From the NCBI GenBank assembly GCA_963678705.1, contig OY783223.1:5208001-5272000 (forward strand): 64,000 nt of DNA, given 5' to 3'. The position numbers and the translations under genes were made by a program. Shown one piece after another: positions 11,548 through 21,090 of this stretch. How positions within the stretch are numbered: position 1 is the stretch's first letter; each line of letters opens with the position of its first letter. The notes below the pieces were generated by a model. The model saw only the letters and a program-made list of their open reading frames with translations. It was not told the DNA's origin and did no database searches. The DNA comes from Panorpa germanica (Eukaryota; Arthropoda; Insecta; Mecoptera; Panorpidae).

Positions 11548-11964
11548 TATATTATAGTGATTAAAACCCAGAAAACAATTTGGTGAAGTGTTCTGTTTTG
11601 TGACATTTCTATCACTATTTCACTTCAATTATAGTTCGCATCAACTTTATCTTCATTTGTATTCCGACAGGTGGAATGGTTTCGTCATTTGTCATACACA
11701 TCTTCAACATGATGTTAAAGTGACTCCAAAATGTTTATAGGGTACTAAACAAAGTTAAATTCGTGCATTAACATATAATAATAAAGTGAAAGACAATAAG
11801 AATAAAGTAAAGAAAGGAAGCAAGTGACATAAGCTCATCTTCTTTAACACAACTTTAAAACATAAATTCCATACCAAAAGCGTTGTATTTATATTCTAAT
11901 ACGTACAGATCTTCTCAAAGCAAAAGTTGAACTTGTATGAGTCTACGAAACAGTGCGAACTCGT

Positions 11965-12110
11965 GATTCAGCCAATCAAACGTCTCTACGAGAATGCTAC
12001 GCTTTTATCCACCAATCAAAAAGCAGAACAGAGAGCTTAAAAGCTCGGACTAACGCAAGAGTGCAACAGTCTGTTAGAAACCTGTGCAGTTGTTCAATTG
12101 TTATTATTGT
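11965..12110 (+). promoter_or_regulatory. Candidate promoter with two CCAAT motifs upstream of Trh
   Basis: A GC-richer island with CCAATCAAA at 11972 and again at 12012, followed by a TTAAAAG TATA-like word at 12037. It lies 1.1 kb upstream of the Trh start codon and in the same orientation as the gene. Because the Trh 5' UTR appears to have an intron (acceptor at 13020), the first non-coding exon could start just after this block. An alternative is a transposon-derived promoter. No direct evidence links it to Trh. Confidence 0.35.
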
Positions 12111-13020
12111 TAAAGTTTACTCAAAATTATTTAAACAACCAAGTATATTAATAAATGTAAATATTAACAAAATTATTTTAATTATGTTTTTGATGTTGCG
12201 TTCGTAGCTAATTTGAAAATAGTGTGTCATGAACAGAAAACTTTGATTTTTTATTAAAATATATTTTATGTAAATTTGATATTAATAATCGTTTATGTAA
12301 AATATGTTATGTTAAATTTGTATAATATTTTACATTAAGTTATTAACCAAAATTATTGCTCTTTCAAAGATATTTTACAATATATATGGAATCTTTTCTA
12401 TTCAAGAACTAAATGTTACCTTCGTTTTGTATTTTTTTATTAACTTTCGTTTAATATATTGTAGTTGTTTTGTGTTTTTAATTGCAAATATTTTAATTGT
12501 ATCGTGTGAACAAATGATGTCTTCAAAGATGAGATCAATAAAAGTGCAAATTAAGGCAACATTTTTCTGAATAGAAAAGTGATTAGAATTACTCTAAAAG
12601 AATACGCCCAGGACAGACTAGAGAAGAGAAGGGGACTAGTGAAAAGGACTAGTGAATTTAAGTATCTATTTTCATAATGGAATCATAAAAAACCATTTTC
12701 TTAAAGATTTATCCAATTTGATATTCCATAAAACAATTTTTTTATTACATCTAAAAATTGTTTTTAAATTCTGTCTTAAATTTTCTTAATTGTCTTAATT
12801 ATGTGACTAATCAATAAAAATGTTTACATTTCTTCGTAATCAGTTCGTTCTTTAAATAGTTAGTTGATTACTCGCTTTGACGGATCATACCACAGACGCA
12901 AGAAGCACGCGTTTAGGGTTCATTTTTCTCTAAATGGTTAATTTCTCAAATTAGCTCATCTCAATATTTCATCCGGCACTGTTCTTTCTCTTGGTCACAC
13001 TTTTCCCTATCCATTTCAGA

Positions 13021-13082
13021 AGCATATCGCAGAGAACTAAAAGAAATTAAGAAGAAATCCTTATAAATAATTTATCCCGATA
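13021..13082 (+). other. Trh 5' UTR segment after a predicted 5' UTR intron
   Basis: The preceding bases form a strong pyrimidine tract ending CCCTATCCATTTCAG at 13020, a textbook splice acceptor. The 62-base leader has an in-frame TAA 12 bases before the ATG at 13083, which fixes that ATG as the first possible start in this frame. Confidence 0.65.
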
Positions 13083-16000
13083 ATGAGTGGTTCTGGGAAA
13101 GGTTTACTGGGCCTGTGGTTATACCGTAGCGGTGAGGAATGGGCAGTAAAGGAAGGCAGTCCTCTCCACCAGACAAAGAAACTTTCTGAAGGATCTTCAG
13201 TAGATGCTGCTGGTTCTAGCGAAGGAAATGAAAGAACTTCCTTAATTTTTACGCTGAAAAATCAAGTTGGTGGATTGGCAAGAGCGCTGCAAGTTTTTCA
13301 AGATCTGGGAGTCAATGTTTTGCATATTGAATCTCGGCAATGTGAGAAGAAACCAAACCAGGTAATTTTTAATAACTAATCTTCTACTATGTATTGAAGA
13401 TTAGTAGACTAGTGTGAAGATGTAAGAATTAATGATGATTAATGATTTTCCCACGAATCATACCTAAAAAATCAAATCAATCACATCACAGAAAAGCTAA
13501 TGTAATGAAATTTCACAGGCTGATATTTTGGTTGATGTGGAATGCGACGCCAAACGGATGGACCAGCTGGTTCGTCTCTTAAGAAGGGAAGTACAGACGA
13601 TTAACTTTACCCCAAAGCTTCAACAGGGGGAAGAATTTCCTCCTCCAACACCGCTATCAGCTGCTGCTAGTTTTGGTAGGAAATTTTAATGCTTAACAAA
13701 GATTTTCTTTAATTGTTTCCTTAAGTTGCATTACTTTTAGCTTGTAATCTTCTAAATTAATCGTTTAGATCCTTAAAAGCAGTTCTATCAACATGACATC
13801 TTTCTAATCATATCAAATTGATCGTATGATTTATTTTTGGTGCCTTTAGCTTTTGGTATTGTAATCTGACCAGAGTAAAAGTGTAATTTCTTCTTATTTC
13901 CTTCAGATTTTGGAGAGATGCATTGGTTTCCTCGCAAGATATCTGACCTAGACAACGCCCAAAACGTCTTAATGTATGGGAGCGACCTAGACGCGGATCA
14001 TCCTGGATTTCGCGACCCTATTTACAGAAAACGACGTGAGCAGTTTGCAGCTATTGCCAACAACTACAAATAGTGAGTTATCCAATTTTTTAGTGAAATA
14101 ACCGTTCCCTAAGAGATGCTTTTTGAGATAGCTACAACATAATTCTTTTCTTCTTTCATTACATATTGTATTTCTACGTCTAAAACACACACACACACAC
14201 ATTATATCAAACAAAACTTAAGTTTTCCCTAATATTTAAATACTTATATTTCATAAAAACTTATTGAAAAATGTTTCTTTATTAAAAAAATATATAGAAA
14301 CTTTTGTTATACGTTATTAAAAGTTGATTTATATATTTTCTTAATACTTAAACATAAATTAATATCTTCGCAAGAATATCACGAACCGTCACAACTTCTT
14401 TCAGTGGGCAACCCATCCCCCGAGTTCAGTACACCCCTGAAGAAATCAAAACTTGGTAAGTTAAAAAACTTTTATTAATTAAAAAAATTCATTTAAATAA
14501 GTTATGATATGTTTCTTTATTAAATATATTTAAGTGCATCAACCTGAATTAGTTCCTCTTAGCGTACTGCAGGACACATAGACGTAATATTCTTTTAGAA
14601 ACGACAGGCTCGGCAGTCAATTTAGTTCATATTATTGAACAACAGTCATTCGGTATACTGATTGAAATACTGAATCATCCTCTGATAACTCTCTTGCAGC
14701 AACAAACAATCTGCGGTTAATGTTCTTTTCGATGTATGGATGAAGCCAATACATTCTACGTCTGATTCGTCGTCTTCTAATAAAAGCGTATGCTATAATC
14801 ACATCTTTTTCATCACTTGACATTTTCCTAATGAAGAAAAGTGCTTTCTCAATGCTAAACTTCAGAGAAATGACCCTATTTGCTTGTATGGCGTTACGTG
14901 GACAGAACTGAGATGCAGAGTACGTCTGGCTTCATTTGCAGCTTGCATGCAATCTACAAATGAAGCTGTCGTGTCCTTATTCGTTGTTATAGAACTTGTT
15001 GCGAGAAAGAGATAAAGTTATTCAACTTTTAACAGAGTATAAACTAAATCTTATAATCTTTAATAAAATAAAAAATATTTTTAATTTTTAAAATTTATGT
15101 GTTATTATGTTGTATGGCAGTAGACTGGGTTAAGAGTTATATTAAAAAACGTTTTTATTTTTGACTACAACTTGGTAATGTAATATAACCTCCGTATTCC
15201 CCAGATTTGATTAATTTTACATGAAAGAAAATACATATATTTTAGTCACAATAAGGAAATATGAAAATAGACAAATTCTTGCTTTTATCAATACTTTTTG
15301 TACAATTTATATATATCACACTCCCACTCACCCCATTTTTCTCTCTTGGGATCAAAATATCCCTCCCACCATTTTCATGATATTCTCCGTGCAATTATAT
15401 CTTATTCAACAGCCTAATAGGGAGGAACGTAGACTTCGGCGTGACATAATCTAATATGACCACTCAATTGAAAAGATGTGATTAAGAGTGTATATATATC
15501 TTTCAAACAAAATATATTTATAAATACAGGGTGTCCCAAAAGTATGGCACCATACTTTTACGAGTCCATCACGTGTGAAATATTATACAGGGTATCTCAA
15601 AAGACGCATCGAATAAGCTAACATGATCTCAGTAAACGTGGCCTGGTTTTCGAGATATCGTCAGTTTAAGGAAGGGTAAGGTCAAAACGATAAAAAAAGC
15701 ATATTTTCGATAATGTTTTTTGACGACACAGTTAATATATAATTATTTCTATATTTACTACATGATAAAATAGTATTTAAGGAATACTTTGTGAAATTTT
15801 TTTAAATATATGTCAAGAAATGAGGCATTGACAGCGATTCTCCGCAGACGTCACAAAAAAGTAACATTGCGGTGTCCCTCATAACTCATCACTGGATTTT
15901 TTTAATTCAAAAAACCAAAATGATTTCATTAGTAGATAAGTTTCTGCAGATAACACTGTTCAGTTTTCTTTTTATTGATTTTTCAATGGGCTTGTGTCCT

Positions 16001-19000
16001 CATTTTTTAGTGGTCGATTTTTCAATTGTTGATTGAAATTAATGTTAATAAATGTGTATTGGCGTGTCTATTTTATTAAATATCTAAATGTTAACGGAGA
16101 TATAGCAATTAAAAGTTTACATTGTAGTTTTAGCGCTAGAAATGGTCAAGAAATAATCAAGTCAAGTCAAAGAATAATAAGTTTTTATTTTATTTAACCC
16201 TGCTAAAGCAGGCATAATATTGAAATTTTATTGTTCCTTGAAATAGCTGTAAATAATATTTGATATTTTGATATATAAATACATATAGCAGAGATTTATG
16301 AGCTGTAAGGTTGGTAACCTTACACAAGGATTGTGATGTCACATGCACTTGGAATGTGTACAGCGTTGAATCACTTTAATAATGAAAGAGACAAAATGAC
16401 TTTTTTATTTGTTAATATCTCTTAACATATAAGGAGTTATTAAAAAATAATTGGACATTTGAGGTTCTAGTAACCCACTTTATCAATATATAGTACACTT
16501 TTGTAGAAATTAAGATATAGGACACAAGCCCATTTCTTACAGCACTTAAAAGTCAAAATACCGATTTTTCATGAAAAAAATCAGAAACTTTGTTATTTTA
16601 AAATAGGTTAAAATTAAAAAAAAACTCGACAGCGTTATCTCGGCATTTATACAAAGAAAGAGTGTGCAAAATTTCAAAAGAATAGGTGCAGTAGATTTTG
16701 AGCTAGAGTGACTGACTCTGAAAAAGCTAAGTTTGAAAAAAACGCGTTTAAAAGTTTTAAAGTAAGACGAAACTAGACCAGAGAGGTGAAGACTTAAAAC
16801 TCTATATCTCCCGTTTTACTCCAATCGACTTCAAATTTTCACACAATAAACCTAATATGTTGTACAATAATATAAATAAACATTGTTAGTGTCAGCATAT
16901 TCTTGGATAGGTATTTCTTTTAGTTTTTTTTTGTTTCTACGCTATCGTGAATAATTACTTAAGACGACACAAGCATTATTTTGTCGATGACTTAATCTTG
17001 ATCTTGACTTAAATCCTTAGCAAAAACATTAACCTCGTCTTTAATAAGCTGCCGTGAAAACAAATACTAGACACAAAATGATCAAATAACTATGACACCC
17101 TGTATCTTTGTATGTAGCGCTTTCCGGAGAAGGGTCGGTTAGGAGGGGGTCTGGTATTAACAACCTCAATAGTGCTCCAACGAATGCAACCGCCAAGATA
17201 AACACTACAACCGCTGTTGCTATGAGTAGATTAGTTGTATTCAACGAACTTGTCACTTAATTGGATTTATTTGAATTACGTTCAAAATTACTGGTGCAAA
17301 TAAACTTACCGCCTGTTGCAACAAACTATAGAATAAGTGTTATCTATACCAGACTATCCAAAATATAATAATGAAGACTCAAAACAGATACAAACAACAA
17401 ATTCTACAATAAAAAAAGTTATCTCAGTTTGAATTTTGGCGCGTTAAATATTTACATTTTAAATACATCAGTTGAGTCGTGTTCAAACTTGTTTGTTTTG
17501 ACACATTCGTATAAATAAAATAAAAGTTAGGTTATTACAATTGCTTCTTTACTATACCTAATTAGATACGTTCACACTGAGAATTGTAGGTTATGTTTTA
17601 ATGTCATACCTGTCAACGCATGTGTTTATAGTACCTCGAACATGACAGAAGCAAATATTCAGACGTTTTGTAGTAACCAGTACTATTTATAACATAAAAT
17701 ATCTTTCAATAAATTTCCTGATAATTAATATACTATGTTATAAAGTAATATGTATTTTTAATTAATAGGGGCACAGTTTTTCGCGAGTTGCACAAACTCT
17801 ATGCAGTCCATGCATGTCCAGAGTATCTCGAGAATTGGCCCCAGCTGGTGAAGTATTGTGGCTACCGAGAAGATAATTTACCACAGGTAAATTAACCACC
17901 AAAAATTACCCTATCCATAAAAATAATATTTCAATAGCATATTTCCATTTCAGCTTCAAGATTTGAATGTATTTTTGAAAAGGAAAACAGGTTTTACATT
18001 GCGACCAGTTGCTGGATATTTATCACCAAGAGATTTCTTATCAGGACTTGCTTTTAGGGTGTTTCATTGCACGCAATATATTCGCCATGCCTCTGATCCT
18101 TTCTACACACCTGAACCGTAAGATTTACTTAATTGTTTAAACTCTCAGCTTATATTTTAATGAAAAAGTGATTGTCAACGCCATCTATTAAACTTTGGGG
18201 GAATTAGTTTAGACACAAACCATGTGTCTTGGATAAATTAAAAATTATAAAATATATTTCAAATACACAGATCTCAGAGCTTATTTACTTTCTTGAAGAA
18301 TTCTGACTGGATATAAATGAATTAAACATCTGTGACTAAATAGTAATAAATGCTGTCCTATTTCTTACACAAAACACTAATAATTGTATAATATATGACT
18401 CTATGTAGTCTACAATTATAAAATATCAATTTCAGCGATTGCTGTCATGAACTGCTTGGGCACATGCCACTTCTAGCCAATCCAAGTTTTGCCCAGTTCT
18501 CTCAAGAATTGGGTTTAGCATCACTTGGAGCTTCAGATGATGATGTGGACAAACTTGCAACGGTAATCCAAAATATAAATAATTTTCTTTGCCATATATT
18601 TAAAAAATTTGTATTTTTAGTTATATTTCTTCACCGTGGAATTCGGTTTATGTCGTCAACCTGATGGTACTCTTCGGGTTTACGGAGCTGGACTTTTGTC
18701 ATCAGTTGCAGAACTAAAGCATGCGTTAAATACTCCAGAAAAAGTGAAAAGGTTTGATCCAGATACAACATGCCGCCAAGAATGCATTATTACAGCTTAC
18801 CAAGATGCTTATTTTTACACCGACTCTTTTGATGAAGCTAAGGAAAAAATGAGGTATATTTGTCCTTTAGAACATAATATATTTGAATACATAAATTATA
18901 GTTTACAAAGATCAAAATTTAATGGTGAAATATTAGATGTGATTAAAACTTTCCTTGTTTGTACTAAATTTTGTTAAATGATTCAAAATTAATTTGTGAA

Positions 19001-19931
19001 TTATTGAAATATTTAGATTATAAAATAAAATTATAAATTTCATGTTGAAGTATATATTAAAAATGTTTGATGGTGGCTATATCGAATATATCAAGGCTAA
19101 ATAAATTAAAAAGAAAAATAATAAGAAATTACAATCAGTAAATTTTACATTCAGAAATCAAATGGGTATGAACCACGAATCTTAAATGTCCAATTATTTT
19201 TTAATGAAAATAGACATTTTTGATCCAGTATTCATTTTTGATTATTTATTTGTTCTGTGACGTCAAACGCAGAACAAACGAAAGTGCAAAACTAATTCTA
19301 ATTTAAAGTAACAATATTTCCTTCAAATGTTGTATTTAAATAAAAATAAAAACGCCAAAATACATATATTAACTTATATTTAATAAAAAAATACTGGAAT
19401 CCCATGGTTAAATGTATATTTAAGGTGATTTTTTAAATAGCAAGTATTGCTCATGCTCTTCATAAGTAAATAAAATATAATTTACTATATATGTATGTGA
19501 TTTTTTTTTAAATATTGAACAGAGCATTCGCTGAGACCATTCAGCGACCTTTTGGAGTGCGTTACAATCCTTACACGCAGAGTGTTGATGTTCTGAGCAA
19601 TGCTGAGAAGATTACAGCAGTTGTAAGTGAATTGCGAGGAGATTTGTGCATTGTGTCATCTGCTTTGAAGAAGATATCCGCACAGGATGCTACTTTGGAC
19701 ATAGAAAGCATCACTAACCTTCTTCAAACGGGTATACATGTAAGTTTAAATGTTAAACTATCGAAATATATTAAAAAAATGAAGAGCAAATCGATATAAA
19801 TTTTATTAATTTAGGTTGGTGAACGCAGCCCAGTTAGTCCTGATTCTTCTGATCATTCTCAAGGAGATAAAACACCAAGGAAATCTCCTGTAAAACCCAC
19901 TGCAACTACTGAAGACGTGGTTGAAAAATAA
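13083..19931 (+). CDS. Trh: Tryptophan 5-hydroxylase (neuronal type), complete, 10 coding exons
   Basis: Rate-limiting enzyme of serotonin synthesis: it hydroxylates L-Trp to 5-hydroxytryptophan using O2, tetrahydrobiopterin and non-heme iron. Exons are 13083-13361, 13519-13675, 13907-14072, 14405-14455, 17769-17886, 17954-18117, 18436-18562, 18621-18853, 19523-19739 and 19815-19931. All junctions are GT-AG and phases match (1629 nt, 542 codons). Residues about 51-128 form an ACT regulatory domain ([21 protein letters not shown]). The catalytic core is about 150-460, opening with [12 protein letters not shown]. Iron ligands are H316 and H321 (CHELLGH) and E361 (FFTVEFG), with the 40-residue spacing of human TPH1. 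F357 occupies the place where phenylalanine and tyrosine hydroxylases carry Trp, and VAGYLSPRD keeps the substrate-site Tyr, so tryptophan hydroxylase is favoured over Henna/PAH. The C-terminal helix ([15 protein letters not shown]) is followed by an insect-style Ser/Pro/Lys-rich tail. Polyadenylation signal at 19998. Confidence 0.97.
14560..15010 (-). pseudogene. PIF/Harbinger transposase N-terminal fragment
   Basis: The minus-strand frame 14632-14823 begins [19 protein letters not shown], followed by [11 protein letters not shown] and FQSVYRMT. The basic run, then W-HP-, then a Y(F)RMT/S segment is how PIF/Harbinger (HARBI1-type) transposases start. The frame stops after about 63 codons, so only the start of the transposase survives. 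The upstream flank (14830-15000) is GC-richer and includes a small hairpin (14930-14965). Called from motif memory without a search. Confidence 0.6.
15529..15740. repeat. Degraded dispersed repeat with ACAGGGTGTCCC start
   Basis: Starts TACAGGGTGTCCCAAAAGTA and repeats a related phrase at 15595 (ACAGGGTATCTCAAAAG). This kind of terminal phrase is common in insect transposon remnants. No coding sequence is visible and the family is not assigned. Confidence 0.45.
15987..16532 (+). mobile_element. MITE family 1, copy D (in Trh intron 4)
   Basis: Both termini are intact, but about 90 internal bases are missing after AGAAATGGTC, so this is an internally deleted copy. It sits within repetitive DNA beginning with ACAGGGTGTCCCAAAAG at about 15529, inside intron 4 of Trh, in the same sense as the gene. 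Confidence 0.88.
17041..17256 (-). CDS. Candidate small single-pass membrane protein exon inside Trh intron 4
   Basis: A minus-strand open frame that is clearly GC-richer than the surrounding intron. After a short polar start (TSSLNTTN) comes a long hydrophobic helix of about 24 residues ([20 protein letters not shown]), then [20 protein letters not shown]. The frame has no internal ATG: it opens at a GTG directly after TAA. The first two bases TG follow an AG, so an ATG split by an intron is possible but unproven. The last 20 or so codons overlap an ACAGGGTGTC phrase typical of repeats and may not be part of the product. Not recognised as any family; a chance frame remains possible. Confidence 0.3.
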   Translation of the reverse strand: MTSSLNTTNLLIATAVVVFILAVAFVGALLRLLIPDPLLTDPSPESATYKDTGCHSYLIILCLVFVFTAAY

Positions 19932-20221
19932 ATTATATATTTTGAAGCATTCAGATTTAAATTCAATGTAACAAATATAATTCTATGTGTAGTCAAAAAT
20001 AAATATTAAACTTTAAAATCAACAAGTGTATTTCTGGAAGTATTCACAGGCGCTTAAGTCTGCGCAAGCGCACTAGAAAAGTATCATATTTAAATATTAT
20101 CATATGTTTAATGTTTATGATAGACGTCAAAATAGTTCTATTATTACACGTGCTCTGTTATCATTATTATGTAAACAATGCATGTTGAAATATTGTAATT
20201 ATAATAATTATGTAATTATAT

Positions 20222-20511
20222 TTTAAATCTTAAAATGGGCGCCGTCTTTACACTATTTTCGACGTTTGCCGCGCCACGACGTCGACGCCACCGTCGATAC
20301 CTGCATATAGGCGTTCATTCATTCCGTCGCTTTAATATGCCGTTATAGTTCTGAACAACAAAATTCCGACGCTTGGCATCATCATAGATTTAAGATGCAA
20401 CAATTGTTATATTAATTTGTGTTTAATATAGTTTTAGTGATATTTGTTATTTGTGGTTAATATTTGTGTTTTGTTTGTGTTTATAATTAATTAAAGGTTA
20501 TATTTTTGAAG
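20222..20511 (+). promoter_or_regulatory. CpG-dense promoter-like block and candidate first exon of an unidentified gene
   Basis: About 290 bases downstream of the Trh stop the AT-rich DNA is broken by roughly 130 bases full of CG dinucleotides (for example GCGCCACGACGTCGACG at about 20270). An AT-rich leader follows, ending GAAG before gtattt at 20512, a possible donor. The block has no long open frame. Together with the exon-like segment at 21034-21090 it suggests a plus-strand transcription start. Inference from composition and splice-like signals only. Confidence 0.4.
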
Positions 20512-21033
20512 GTATTTACATTATGATACATTGTTTATTTTTATTTCTGTGATAGAATAATGCATAATATGTTTACTTACTACATCAAAAATGAATACAC
20601 TGTGTATAATTATATAAGAATAATCTTGATTCACTATTAAATAATTACAAAGTTAAATTATTAGAATATAATAAAAATAAATGTTAAACGAGACGATTGG
20701 AAATAGGACCTTCAGACAACCTGTGGATTCTTGTCTAAGCCCACACAAATATATAACTTTCTAATTACTTTAGTTTTCATTTAGAAATATAATTATTTTT
20801 CTACAAAACATACTTACTATAATATTTAATATTTATGTGTATTTTCTGGCTGCACAAAGAATATGCACGTAGCTGTCAAATGCATTTAAAATAATCTAAC
20901 CCCAAAATTACAACTTGTTGATATCAAACATGCTGAATGTTGTAATGATTTAAACTGCGTTTAAATATATATATATTGAATTAAAGAATATCTTTAAAGT
21001 TTATTATAAATCTATTTCTAATTTATGTTTCAG

Positions 21034-21090
21034 ATTTACTAACAGAAGTTGAAATAACCATAAAATATATTTGACGTATATGTTGCCAAG
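21034..21090 (+). other. Candidate 5' exon (57 nt) of an unidentified plus-strand gene
   Basis: Preceded by TCTAATTTATGTTTCAG, a good acceptor, and followed by gtaagaaaat after CCAAG, a near-consensus donor. An ATG at 21080 would begin Met-Leu-Pro, with a codon split at the donor; the same frame has a TGA upstream within the exon. The segment could equally be wholly 5' UTR. No continuing exon is recognisable in the remaining 43 kb, so downstream introns would be very long. Confidence 0.4.

Larger units (their letters stand above)
5815..13082. other. Divergent spacer between Aplip1 and Trh
   Basis: This spacer has no convincing coding gene. It holds a fold-back internal fragment (about 6215-6345), a TA microsatellite, a tandemly duplicated retroelement piece (6807-7118), MITE copy C, a Helitron-like end (8722), a TTAA MITE (8956-9715), a pyrimidine-rich tract (about 10020-10160) and a fold-back element (10484-10960). 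Near the Trh side are a degenerate Helitron-like tail (to about 11547) and a CCAAT-bearing candidate promoter block. The short open frames here are AT-rich and carry no family signature. Confidence 0.7.
14456..17768 (+). other. Trh intron 4 (3.3 kb), transposon-rich
   Basis: The largest intron of Trh; it splits a Trp codon (TG|G). It contains a PIF/Harbinger remnant (14560-15010), a degraded repeat starting ACAGGGTGTCCC (about 15529-15740), MITE copy D, AT-rich repeats to about 16960, and a minus-strand GC-richer open frame (17041-17256). The other introns of Trh are 67-970 bases. Confidence 0.85.

Noticed and set aside
13083-19931. Phenylalanine hydroxylase (Henna) as the identity of the plus-strand gene
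   Set aside because: The residue before FTVEFG is Phe as in tryptophan hydroxylases, not Trp as in phenylalanine and tyrosine hydroxylases, and surrounding phrases ([23 protein letters not shown]) are of the tryptophan hydroxylase type.
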